Source: an uncultured Collinsella sp. (GTDB lineage Bacteria; Actinomycetota; Coriobacteriia; Coriobacteriales; Coriobacteriaceae). From it: a stretch of DNA of 64,000 nt. Position numbers and translations under genes: made by a program. The notes beneath the pieces were generated by a model. That model searched no databases and was not told the origin of the DNA. It saw only the letters and a program-made list of their open reading frames with translations. The stretch spans positions 1 to 64,000 of the forward strand of contig UQIW01000003.1 in NCBI GenBank assembly GCA_900541235.1, given 5' to 3'. Below, one piece after another: positions 1 through 7,554 of the stretch. Numbering within the stretch: position 1 is the first letter of the stretch; every line of letters starts with the position of its first letter.

Positions 1-52
1 GTCTCAAGAAGGAGTAACATCGGGACTTGCAGCGACGGACCTCAGGACACTC

Positions 53-919
53 TTACACCACGTCTGCGCGCGCGACCCGCTCCGCCGCCTCAATCACGTG
101 TTTGGCAAGAACCGCTGTCGTTACAGCCCCCACGCCGCCCGGCACGGGCGTGATGGCGTTAACGATCGGCTCCGTAGCATCAAAATCGACGTCGCCGACC
201 AGCTTGCCGGCGGCCTCGTCCCAGTTAATGCCCACATCGATGGTTGTCTGGCCCTCGCGAACCGCATCCGCGCCAATCGTGCGCGCACGTCCAACCGCAG
301 CAACAACAATGTCGGCAGAACGGCACTCGGCAGCCAAGTCGCGCGTATGCGTATGACACGTCGTCACTGTGGCATTGCGGGTCGTAAGCATGGCGGCAAC
401 GGGACGGCCAATCACCAGCGATCGACCGACGACTGCGACCTTTGCCCCATCCAGTTCCACGCCATAATGGTCCAGCAAAGCCAGCACGGCCTCGGCCGTA
501 CAGGGGGCAAAGCCCTCGCCTCGCCCCGAAAGCGTGGTAAGCAGCGAGGCCGGCGTCATGGAATCAACGTCCTTGACGGGATCGAGTGCCGCGGCAACTG
601 CATCCTCGTCAAGCCCAGCGGGCAACGGGCGGAACAGCAGGCAGCCGTGAACAGCAGGGTCGGCATTGATGCCCTCGATGGCCGCCAGCAGCTCATCCTG
701 CGAAACATCGGAGGGAAGCAATACGCGGCGAGCCTCAATGCCAACCTTCTCGCAGCGCTTGAGGGCACCGCGCTCGTAGGATAGGTCGTCCTCGCGCTCG
801 CCCACGCGCACGATAGCAAGCGTCGGAACAACGCCGCGCTCACGCAAAGCCGCGCAGCGAGCAGCGAGCTCCTCGGTCAAAGCACGGGCAACGGGAGCAC
901 CCTTCAGCAGTTCTGCCAT
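53..919 (-). CDS. folD: FolD-type methylenetetrahydrofolate dehydrogenase
   Basis: 288 residues, usual FolD length. It should oxidise 5,10-methylene-THF to methenyl-THF with NAD(P) in the cytosol. The dinucleotide-binding segment GRSLVIGRP (about 165-173) and the C-terminal signature ITPVPGGVGAVTT are intact. The active-site Tyr (Y48, in SYERGALKRC) and Asp (D119, in KDVDS) are kept. In an ungapped comparison with E. coli FolD, the cyclohydrolase Lys (E. coli K54) is A52 here and Gln98 is F96. The protein may therefore be mainly a dehydrogenase. The ATG has AGGGGA upstream and begins two bases after the fchA stop, so the two genes form an operon. Function is from family knowledge; loss of cyclohydrolase activity is inference. 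Confidence 0.93.
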   Translation of the reverse strand: MAELLKGAPVARALTEELAARCAALRERGVVPTLAIVRVGEREDDLSYERGALKRCEKVGIEARRVLLPSDVSQDELLAAIEGINADPAVHGCLLFRPLPAGLDEDAVAAALDPVKDVDSMTPASLLTTLSGRGEGFAPCTAEAVLALLDHYGVELDGAKVAVVGRSLVIGRPVAAMLTTRNATVTTCHTHTRDLAAECRSADIVVAAVGRARTIGADAVREGQTTIDVGINWDEAAGKLVGDVDFDATEPIVNAITPVPGGVGAVTTAVLAKHVIEAAERVARADVV

Positions 920-921
920 GG

Positions 922-1554
922 CTATCCCCTCTTCCTTGCGGCGTCAGCAGCGCGGCGCGCCAGCGCATCGGCGCGCGGCAGCCACGTATCCAACAGTTCA
1001 TCGCACGCCGCCTCGAGCTCTTCGGCGCGTGCCCGGTCTTTCATAGACGTGGTGTTCGCAAAGAGCGTCAAGCTCGCGCCCTGCATGGCGGCGCGGCAGA
1101 ACACGGCACCGCAGGCCACATCGGACAGCAACTGGCGCGAGCCCTTATCGGCCATGTCCTCGAGCAGCGCCAGCGCGCGCCCGCAGGCATCCATGATCCG
1201 ATATGGCGGCATGGCGGCCACGTGCAACGCATCCTGAATTGCAGCCGCACGCGTCGGGTCCTCACGCGGAATACCATACGCTGCCGACACCTGCCCGTAG
1301 GCGCGAACATCCTCGGCGACCAGACCCACAAGCTCCTGCGCTAACTCATCCGCTTGGGCAAATGCACGCGTCAGATCGCCTGCGCGATCGGCAAGCGTGG
1401 GGTTCGTCGCGCCATAGCGAGCAACCATCCCGCACAGCGAGGCACCCAGCGCTCCCACAAACGCGCTGGCGCTGCCGCCGCCGGGAACCGGCTCGCGTGC
1501 AGCCAACGCCTCGGCAAAACCGCGACAGGTTTTATCCATCATCTCTTGGCTCAT
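922..1554 (-). CDS. fchA: FchA / formiminotransferase-cyclodeaminase family protein
   Basis: 210 residues beginning MSQEMMDKTCRGF. The internal ATG at 1554 is chosen because AGAGGTG lies just upstream; the longer frame reaching 1644 has a poor N-terminus. The segment PVPGGGSASAFVGALGASL is the conserved glycine-rich region of the cyclodeaminase family, and the protein is mostly alpha-helical. Members either deaminate formimino-THF or, as FchA of methylotrophs and clostridia, hydrolyse methenyl-THF to 10-formyl-THF. It is the first gene of a two-gene unit with folD, two bases apart. Because that FolD lacks the cyclohydrolase Lys and Gln, the cyclohydrolase role is the more likely one. No histidine-degradation genes are visible nearby. 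The family call is firm, the exact reaction is inferred. Confidence 0.85.
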   Translation of the reverse strand: MSQEMMDKTCRGFAEALAAREPVPGGGSASAFVGALGASLCGMVARYGATNPTLADRAGDLTRAFAQADELAQELVGLVAEDVRAYGQVSAAYGIPREDPTRAAAIQDALHVAAMPPYRIMDACGRALALLEDMADKGSRQLLSDVACGAVFCRAAMQGASLTLFANTTSMKDRARAEELEAACDELLDTWLPRADALARRAADAARKRG

Positions 1555-1690
1555 CGAAACACCTCTATCTGGCGTGCCGGCAGTCGAGGCCATAACACGC
1601 CAAAATAAAAATGGGGCAACGATGCCAGGAGGCAGTTGTCCCATTCATCGGATTTTTCGAAGCCCAGTCTAACCCATAAGAAAGCGGCTG

Positions 1691-1735
1691 TCAGGAGCCT
1701 CGGCTATCGCCGTTTTCGATTGCCGGCAATAGAAA
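1691..1735. repeat. copy of dispersed intergenic repeat (hairpin part)
   Basis: Contains an imperfect hairpin, CTATCGCCG (1704-1712) facing CGGCAATAG (1724-1732). The same block, with few changes, recurs at 3718-3759. It lies upstream of fchA in the 430-base gap to the surface-protein gene. The rest of that gap is AT-rich and probably holds promoters for both divergent genes; TATATAT around 1947 and the AAAGGAG at 1974-1980 serve the plus-strand gene. Confidence 0.6.
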
Positions 1736-1986
1736 ATTCCACCTAAAGTGGCACCGTCGCGCAGTCGGCAAGCGATCCACCCAAGAGGCGGGAGCGTTGC
1801 AACCGCCCAAAATGCTGTCGCTGACGCAATTTTGTTGCAAAAACACTTGCAACATTTTACAAATTCCTGTGTTTTTACTGTGTGGTTATAACTTATCGGC
1901 AATCTAATTTTTAACACGCTCGGAAAAAAATTTACAGAATCTAAACTATATATGTTGGCTAAAACCGGAATAAAAGGAGTGTCAGC

Positions 1987-3465
1987 ATGAAGTCGTTAAC
2001 CAGAACGGCATATCGTGCGATCGCTGCGTTTGTTACCGCTGCGTTTGTCTTGATAGGCCTCGCGTCGCCTGCTTTTGCAGACGGCGCTACCAGCACGATC
2101 ACCAATGCCCGCACCGGTGCAAGCTACAACGATCTTGCCACCGCCACCGCCGAGGCGGAAAGCGGCGACACCATCAAGCTCGGCGAGGGCAACTACACCC
2201 TCTACGGCGTGAGCTCCGTGGGCCACACCAAGGACAAGGACCTCACCTTTGTGGGCCAGGGAAACGATAAAACCGCATGGAACATCGGCGCACTCGTGCC
2301 CGATCCCGCCAACTTTGGCACCGAGTACAACGGCGACTATTCCTTCGATGGCGCCGGCACTGTAACGTTCGAGAAGATGACGCTGCGTTCCGGCAACGCA
2401 GACTACCTTGGCTTCATCCGCGCCAATAAGACTGTCGTTGACCATTGTGTCATTAACGGCAAGACGTTCTACTGGGGCTACACCTCCGCTGAGTTCAACA
2501 GCACTACGTTCAACGCCCCTGATGGAGACTATTCCCTGTGGACCTACAGCTCGCCGGTCATGACGTTTGACACCTGCACCTTTAACGCAACCGGTAAGGT
2601 CATCAACGTCTACAGAGAAGCCAGCACGCAGGACATCACCGTTAACGTGAATAATTGCACGTTCAACTCGAATGGCGACAAAGACAAGCAGGCGTTGAAT
2701 ATCAACGACTCTCTTATGGGGGACCACAAGTTCATCCTCAACATTACTGGCAATAATACCGTCACGGCTGCGCGCGACAGGACCACCTGCTCGCAGCTCT
2801 TTGGCTTTGGTGGCAAGTCGGGCAACAACACCGGCCGTACCGATGTCAAGATTGACGGCACTCTCGTGTGGTCCAAAAAAGGCGAGACGTTCAAAGGCGA
2901 GAAGAAAACCCACAGCTACACCGACGGCGAGCATGACAACGCCTACGATGTCGCCTACACCGAGTGGGCCTCTGACAATGCCGGTACTTGGACTCGCACG
3001 GGGACCCCTAAGTGCAAGTACTGCGGCTTCGTCAAGCCTGATTTCGTGGAGAAGGCCTACGATCTCTCCTACGACCTGAACGGCTCCGAGGATGAGCAGG
3101 CTGCCGAATTCGCACCCGTTAAGTGCGTCACCGAAGCCGAGGTTACGGCCGAGCAGCCGGTGCGCAAGGGCTACTCCTTCGTGGGCTGGAACACCGCAAA
3201 GAATGGCTCCGGCACAAGCTATGCCGCGGGCGTTACGGTTGAGCTTTCCGCTCCTGTGGCGCTGTTCGCCCAGTGGAAGAAGGACGAGCCCGCGCCCAAG
3301 CCTTCCGACAACAAGCCTGCCGGCAAGCCTGCAAATAAGACCAAGGCAAACGAGCAGGCTCTGCCCAAAACGGGTGACGGCACTTCCAGCGTCATCGCTG
3401 CAATGGGTGTTATGGCGATTGTCTGCTTTGCCGCCAGCGCTGTCGCGTCTAAGGTTCGCAAGTAA
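1987..3465 (+). CDS. LPXTG-anchored surface protein with InlB-type repeat
   Basis: 492 residues. An N-terminal signal peptide (about 1-31, ending PAFA) precedes a large region rich in Asn, Thr and beta-strand patterns, suggestive of a right-handed beta-helix adhesin or lyase fold. Residues near 355-435 match the Listeria-Bacteroides InlB B-repeat, with GYSFVGWNTAKNGSGTSY and ending in LFAQW. A Lys/Pro/Ala-rich wall-spanning stretch follows, then the sortase signal LPKTG, a hydrophobic segment and the basic tail SKVRK. The product is expected to be attached covalently to the cell wall by a class A-like sortase, which is not encoded in this window. AAAGGAG lies six bases before the ATG. Anchoring is clear; ligand and role are unknown. 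Confidence 0.88.
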   Translation: MKSLTRTAYRAIAAFVTAAFVLIGLASPAFADGATSTITNARTGASYNDLATATAEAESGDTIKLGEGNYTLYGVSSVGHTKDKDLTFVGQGNDKTAWNIGALVPDPANFGTEYNGDYSFDGAGTVTFEKMTLRSGNADYLGFIRANKTVVDHCVINGKTFYWGYTSAEFNSTTFNAPDGDYSLWTYSSPVMTFDTCTFNATGKVINVYREASTQDITVNVNNCTFNSNGDKDKQALNINDSLMGDHKFILNITGNNTVTAARDRTTCSQLFGFGGKSGNNTGRTDVKIDGTLVWSKKGETFKGEKKTHSYTDGEHDNAYDVAYTEWASDNAGTWTRTGTPKCKYCGFVKPDFVEKAYDLSYDLNGSEDEQAAEFAPVKCVTEAEVTAEQPVRKGYSFVGWNTAKNGSGTSYAAGVTVELSAPVALFAQWKKDEPAPKPSDNKPAGKPANKTKANEQALPKTGDGTSSVIAAMGVMAIVCFAASAVASKVRK

Positions 3466-3505
3466 TTTCAACTTCGAAACACGCCGCAGCAACTTGTTGC
3501 AACGC

Positions 3506-3543
3506 AAAGGGGTCCGCACCGCAAAAGGTTCGGACCCCTTTTT
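3506..3543 (+). terminator. Rho-independent terminator after surface-protein gene
   Basis: AAAGGGGTCCG (3506-3516) pairs with CGGACCCCTTT (3531-3541), with a short AC-rich loop and a T-run. It lies 40 bases after the stop codon. Confidence 0.85.
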
Positions 3544-3642
3544 GCACAAAAAGCTGTGGCGAGGCACCCACGATGACTAACCGGCTGCGTCCGTCGTCAA
3601 GATTCGCAGCCCCGGCCACGCTCCGCCCCACCGCACCAAACA

Positions 3643-3759
3643 CGGGGCACATGGCCCACCCTTACGAGTCACTTGCGCGTACAGTAAAGGCGGGTAATCC
3701 ATAGGCGGTAACAGATCAGGAGCTCTGGCTATCGGCGTTTCCGATTGCCGGCTATAGAC
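3643..3759. repeat. full-length copy of dispersed intergenic repeat
   Basis: Starts with the near-palindrome GGGGCACATGGCCCA (3643-3658), continues with GCGCGTACAGTAAAGGC and GGTAATCCATAGGCGG, and ends with the hairpin block shared with 1691-1735. The first two parts recur at 5713-5787, and the palindrome alone at 4756-4771. It sits immediately downstream of the stop codon of the zinc-ribbon gene. Confidence 0.65.
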
Positions 3760-3767
3760 ACAGCTGC

Positions 3768-4607
3768 CTAGTCCACCTGGAACGTCGGCAGCAGCGTATC
3801 GATAACCTTCGACCCCATGTCGCGGTTTGCAGTCGAGTACTCCAAATGCGCCGTAGCAACCGTCGAGTTCGTGACAATCGTCTTTTCGTAAATGATTGTG
3901 TCGCCCTCGCGCCACGAAACCACGTACCAGTTGTCGCCCTCCGCGGTATAGAGGTCGGCCTTGCCCGAGGTGTCCTTATCGACAAACATCTCGTGTGCAG
4001 TTTCGTCGTTAACGTTGACGTAGCCAGACAGGCTGATCACAAAACCCGTCTCCGGATCCTCGTACCTTGTGCTGCTGCCGCTGGGAGTATCTTCCATCTC
4101 AAAGCGATTGGGAATCGACATGCTATAAGGATGCATGTCGTTCGTGTACGTATGCACGTCGGTTAGGTAATCGTCCGAATCGCCCGAGCCGTAGTATGCC
4201 GACTCGTCCTCGGGAACGGCCTCGTCATCCGATGACGAAGACTCTTTGTCCTTGGACTTGTCGCTCTTCTTCTTGGCAGAAGAATCTTTCTCGTCCGAAG
4301 ACCCGGTATCGATCACCGAAATCTGCGTGCCGGAGCTCTTTGACCCGTTGAGCACCGTAAGCGCAAACACCGTGCCGCCCCCGATGAGGACCACAGCGGC
4401 ACATGCCACAGCAATGATGATCGGTGCCTTGCTCTTGGGCTTTTGAGGCGCGGGCGCGACCGGCGGCATCGACTGGGTCAGGCCCGGGGCAGAGGAAGGG
4501 CCAGCGCCCGCAGGCGTCGGCACGGAACCGCCAACCAGCGAAGCCCCACAGTGCGTACAAAACGTCGATCCATCAGGCACTTGCTGTCCGCATTTTTGAC
4601 AGAACAT
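3768..4607 (-). CDS. zinc-ribbon single-pass membrane protein
   Basis: 279 residues. The N-terminus MFCQKCGQQVPDG with a second pair FCTHCG is a four-cysteine zinc ribbon (about 3-21). A Pro/Ala linker and one membrane segment (about 62-86) follow, then a Ser/Asp/Lys-rich spacer and an extracytoplasmic domain of about 120 residues resembling small lipoprotein domains (SIPNRFEMED to the end). The layout suggests a cytosolic metal-binding head and an outside sensor or adhesion domain. AAAGGTCG lies upstream of the ATG. Two lipoprotein genes lie beyond it on the other strand and may share the outer fold. A second zinc-ribbon membrane protein occurs at 24887-26887. No function can be assigned. 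Confidence 0.8.
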   Translation of the reverse strand: MFCQKCGQQVPDGSTFCTHCGASLVGGSVPTPAGAGPSSAPGLTQSMPPVAPAPQKPKSKAPIIIAVACAAVVLIGGGTVFALTVLNGSKSSGTQISVIDTGSSDEKDSSAKKKSDKSKDKESSSSDDEAVPEDESAYYGSGDSDDYLTDVHTYTNDMHPYSMSIPNRFEMEDTPSGSSTRYEDPETGFVISLSGYVNVNDETAHEMFVDKDTSGKADLYTAEGDNWYVVSWREGDTIIYEKTIVTNSTVATAHLEYSTANRDMGSKVIDTLLPTFQVD

Positions 4608-4755
4608 CGTTCGACCTTTCGTGGTTTAGCTTTTGTCACAGCCAAGTCTAAAACCTCAAGCCAGCATCGCTGTTGCGCAACATTGGGAGCATCAACCAAA
4701 CCGCACGCTTGCCCAGCACCAGGCCCACCTTGCGGCAAGCCCGCACACGCAAACA

Positions 4756-4771
4756 TGGGACATATGGCCCA
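4756..4771. promoter_or_regulatory. near-palindrome upstream of lipoprotein gene (repeat core)
   Basis: TGGGACATATGGCCCA is an almost perfect palindrome centred on CATATG. It is the same core as at 3643-3658 and 5713-5728. It lies in the 363-base gap 4608-4970, which otherwise shows no gene, about 200 bases before the lipoprotein start. It could be an operator or only the core of a repeat. Confidence 0.4.
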
Positions 4772-4970
4772 CCTTTCGAGACTCCCGGACAGAACAAGCT
4801 GGGGCATATCTATAAGTAAGGAACCCGTTGGGGCACGGCCGCGCAACGGCCACAAGCGATGAACGGAGGTATAAGCCGCACAGTACACAGAGACATCCGC
4901 CGCCAGCGCAATCAGCACCCCAACAGCATGCGGCGCCGTGATGTCATCGGCAGACAAGGAGGACGCCACC

Positions 4971-5576
4971 ATGAAGAAAAAGACCCTATCGATCCTTTCC
5001 CTTTGCATCGCCCTCTTTGCCGCGTTTGCCCTTGTCGGCTGCGGCGGGAACGCATCGGGCGGGGGCGGCAGCACCTCAAAGAGCGAAGGCAAGGAAACGG
5101 CCCCCGTTGCCAAGAAGACTGACTTCATTTGGTTTAAGGTCGAGATGCCCGAGGGCGTTGGCGTAAGCGACTCCGCTGGCAAGAATGCCGACAGGGTCCA
5201 GCTCACCTTCCCCGAAGACGAGAACGGTTCGGCCGATCGCTTTATCCCCGTTTGGAAAAAAGCGCTGACGGCAGAGGAATCCCACGCCGACCAGGCAGAA
5301 AAGAAAGGTGATACGTTCCGTTGGAAGGATGGCGGGTCCGTCGAGTATAACGGCAGGACGTGGCTCGTCGGAACGTACGAGGACAACAGCGGCGTCTCAA
5401 CCCTCCTCTTTACCGACGTTGAGCCGGGAAGCGTCTACGTCCTCATCTCGAACTTCGATCTGCATAAGAAAGAAGCCGAGGCGCTCCTCAACTCCATCGA
5501 GTTTCCCGATGACATGGCGAAGGCAGTTGCCGAGGCACGCGAAGTCGAGATTTCGAGCATCGAGATCAAGCATTAG
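4971..5576 (+). CDS. lipoprotein of unknown function (paralogue A)
   Basis: 201 residues from the ATG at 4971, chosen because AAGGAGG lies at 4957-4963 and because the sequence then opens with a clean lipoprotein signal: MKKKT, a hydrophobic stretch, and the lipobox LVGC. After lipidation on that Cys the protein has a Gly/Ser linker, then a domain that starts KKTDFIWFKVEMPEGV. The same DFIWFKVE motif and overall plan recur in the gene at 5803, so the two are tandem paralogues. It would be tethered outside the cytoplasmic membrane. Charged and aromatic residues are spread evenly, with no catalytic pattern that I recognise. The upstream gap carries one copy of the palindromic repeat core. Confidence 0.8.
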   Translation: MKKKTLSILSLCIALFAAFALVGCGGNASGGGGSTSKSEGKETAPVAKKTDFIWFKVEMPEGVGVSDSAGKNADRVQLTFPEDENGSADRFIPVWKKALTAEESHADQAEKKGDTFRWKDGGSVEYNGRTWLVGTYEDNSGVSTLLFTDVEPGSVYVLISNFDLHKKEAEALLNSIEFPDDMAKAVAEAREVEISSIEIKH

Positions 5577-5712
5577 GGGATCGCACGCAGCATCGCATGC
5601 GCAGTCATTAAATGATCGGACGCCCAGCCAGGGGAGGATCGGATCGGCCGGCCCTTCCCTCTTTTACGCCCGAGCATATTGCCACTTGTCGGCGCAAATC
5701 AGGCCCCCAGAA

Positions 5713-5787
5713 TGGGACACATGGCCCACCTGAACGAGCCGCTCGCGCGTACAGTAAAGGCAGGTAATCCATGGGCGGTTACAGATC
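5713..5787. repeat. copy of dispersed intergenic repeat upstream of lipoprotein B
   Basis: TGGGACACATGGCCCA (5713-5728) followed by GCGCGTACAGTAAAGGC and GGTAATCCATGGGCGG, ending CAGATC at 5787. Nearly identical to 3643-3717 but lacking the terminal hairpin block. It ends 15 bases before the lipoprotein start codon, so it covers the probable promoter and leader. Confidence 0.65.
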
Positions 5788-5802
5788 GAGGAGGACACGA
5801 CC

Positions 5803-6396
5803 ATGAAAAAGAAGGCCTTTGCGATTCTCACCCTCTGCATCAGTCTCTTTGCCGCAGTTGCCCTGGTGGGCTGCGGTGGCAGCGGCGGCGCTACCGGAAG
5901 TGGCGGTGGCGGCGGAGCAGAAAAACCAGCCGTGGATATGAGGACCGACTTCATTTGGTTTAAGGTCGAAGTCCCCGAGGGCGTCGAAATCACAGACGTC
6001 GCAGGCGATACCGCCGACAGGGCCCAGTTTAAGTTCACCGAGAGCGAGCATGCCAGCGACCGCATCATCCCCGTCTTCGATCCTGACAAGAACGCCGATG
6101 AACTGTTTGACTACGAGGCAAAGTGGAAGGCCAACTCCGGATGGACCGAGAGCGATCCCGTTAAGTACAACGGCAAGACCTGGCGCAGCGCCTACTTTAC
6201 GCACTCGGGCGGCGTGACGACCGAGTACTTCACCGACGTTGACGGCGGCAGCGTGTACGTGCGTATCGACAACGTCGAGGAACACAAGGACGCCGTCGAG
6301 ACCATGATGAAGTCCCTGGAGTTTGCCGATGATATCGCCGAGGCCAAGACCGAGGCCATGGACGTTAAGCTCGACGATATCGAGATTAAACGCTAA
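5803..6396 (+). CDS. lipoprotein of unknown function (paralogue B)
   Basis: 197 residues. The signal MKKKAFAILTLCISL and lipobox LVGC mark a lipoprotein; a Gly-rich linker follows. The mature domain begins with DFIWFKVEVPEGVE, almost the same as in the gene at 4971, and both end with a run of the type DIEIK. GAGGAGG lies nine bases before the ATG. The pair looks like a recent tandem duplication. It is transcribed apart from its paralogue, with a repeat copy between them and a strong terminator after it. Function unknown; an extracytoplasmic binding role is a guess. Confidence 0.8.
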   Translation: MKKKAFAILTLCISLFAAVALVGCGGSGGATGSGGGGGAEKPAVDMRTDFIWFKVEVPEGVEITDVAGDTADRAQFKFTESEHASDRIIPVFDPDKNADELFDYEAKWKANSGWTESDPVKYNGKTWRSAYFTHSGGVTTEYFTDVDGGSVYVRIDNVEEHKDAVETMMKSLEFADDIAEAKTEAMDVKLDDIEIKR

Positions 6397-6433
6397 AGCT
6401 TCAACGGCATGCAGCGGCGCCGTTTTAGCTCAG

Positions 6434-6472
6434 CCGGGATGCAAGGTGCGACTCCTTGCATCCCGGTTTTTT
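6434..6472 (+). terminator. Rho-independent terminator after lipoprotein B
   Basis: CCGGGATGCAAGG (6434-6446) pairs perfectly with CCTTGCATCCCGG (6454-6466), followed by six T. Confidence 0.92.
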
Positions 6473-6490
6473 GTGTTCGAAAGCGCCCGG

Positions 6491-6805
6491 TCACATCACC
6501 ATATTGAGCACGCTGACAAATTCCTGAGCCTGGGAGTGACTGCTCAGCCTGTAGGAACAGGCGGTCAGCAACCTATTACGGAGGAACACGCGCTTACCCT
6601 TGACCCCGTTGACACCCGTAATGTCCTTGAGGTAGACGATCTTGGTATGGGTACCGAAGAAGTCGTTCTTCACGACCGCCTCGATACGATTGGGATAGAT
6701 GCTTATTCCCTTGAAAACGCCGGCACCCTTATCGTGAAACAGCAACGTGTTGTTATCCACGCGCGCCACCCCCATGGAGTTCGATAAAACCATCTCTATG
6801 ACCAC
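6491..6805 (-). CDS. small PH-domain-like hypothetical protein
   Basis: 104 residues, or fewer if one of the internal Met codons (residue 5 or 11) is the start. The central part, DKGAGVFKGISIYPNRIEAVVK then GTHTKIVYLKDITGV and a final helix AQEFVSVLN, follows the strand-then-helix order of bacterial PH-like domains of unknown function. No membrane segment or cysteine cluster. The start is not settled because there is no good ribosome-binding site before any Met. It lies tail-to-tail with lipoprotein B and divergent from the HicB-like gene. The fold is inferred from pattern only. Confidence 0.5.
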   Translation of the reverse strand: MVIEMVLSNSMGVARVDNNTLLFHDKGAGVFKGISIYPNRIEAVVKNDFFGTHTKIVYLKDITGVNGVKGKRVFLRNRLLTACSYRLSSHSQAQEFVSVLNMVM

Positions 6806-6958
6806 ATTTTAGTCACTGCAAACCCTTTTCGCGGTCGTGCGCAGAGCACCAAAATCGTGTCCGCACGAGGCCTTAAACTAGAAACAATAAAGGTGTTCGA
6901 TACGCTTGGTGGGCTCTTAGGATGTTCCTCAAATCGCCGGCATCGGAGGAGGTCTTAC

Positions 6959-7411
6959 ATGGTTTACGTATGGGAATTCGAGTTCTTTGATTCGGACGGC
7001 ATTGTCGATGCTGTGCCATGTGGCTCGCTGGGCGGAGGAGGAACGTTTGGCTCCGACCTAAACGACGCTGTCGAAAGCGCCGCTGATTTTCTCGCATGTA
7101 TGGTCGACGATCACCTTATGGGTGGCATTGAACTTCCCGTGCCAGACTTCGGACATGAGCCGCGACACGGCGGCAAGATTATCGCCGTAGCCGTCAGCCG
7201 CGAACTCGCCGACATCCCCGCCGTCACTACAGCGGATGCCGCGCGTATGCTCGGTGTTAGCTCAGCACGGGTATCGCAACTGATAAATGCAGGACTGTTG
7301 GATTCATGGAAGGACGGCACCAAGCGCATGGTGTCCAAAGCTTCCATCGAGGCACGACTCGCCGACGCGCCAAAGGCAGGGCGCCCAAAAGAGGTCCCTA
7401 TTGCTGTATAA
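6959..7411 (+). CDS. HicB-like protein with C-terminal helix-turn-helix
   Basis: 150 residues from the ATG at 6959, which has GGAGGAGGT just upstream; the frame is open earlier but unsupported. The first 75 residues (MVYVWEFEFFDSDG through SDLNDAVESAADFLACMVDD and IELPVP) follow the HicB antitoxin fold of degraded RNase H type. A helix-turn-helix follows at about 100-125 (VTTADAARMLGVSSARVSQL), typical of excisionase or MerR-like DNA binding. HicB proteins neutralise HicA and repress their own promoter, but no HicA lies on either side. A hairpin (CTATTGCT facing AGCAATAG, 7398-7419) spans the stop codon, with a T-run shortly after. Possibly an orphan regulator; the partner may be the downstream gene. 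Confidence 0.7.
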   Translation: MVYVWEFEFFDSDGIVDAVPCGSLGGGGTFGSDLNDAVESAADFLACMVDDHLMGGIELPVPDFGHEPRHGGKIIAVAVSRELADIPAVTTADAARMLGVSSARVSQLINAGLLDSWKDGTKRMVSKASIEARLADAPKAGRPKEVPIAV

Positions 7412-7437
7412 AGCAATAGCGTTGCGGGTTTTTTCAT

Positions 7438-7494
7438 TTGTCAGATTAGCTGACAAGCTCTCCCAATTCGGAACTCACTGCGTCCCGAATTGGG
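7438..7494. promoter_or_regulatory. two inverted repeats upstream of ADP-ribosylglycohydrolase
   Basis: TTGTCA (7438-7443) faces TGACAA (7451-7456), and CCCAATTCGG (7462-7471) faces CCGAATTGGG (7485-7494). Both lie between the HicB-like gene and the start codon at 7555. They could be operator sites for the HicB-like regulator or leader hairpins. Confidence 0.4.
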
Positions 7495-7554
7495 CTGGAC
7501 ACATTGCCGCAGGTAGCTGCAGATCCTCAATCCAAAGTACAAGAGGTGTTTCCC

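Noticed and set aside
1996..3567. Open frame antisense to the LPKTG surface protein
   Set aside because: The plus strand has signal peptide, InlB repeat, sorting signal, ribosome-binding site and terminator; the minus frame has none.
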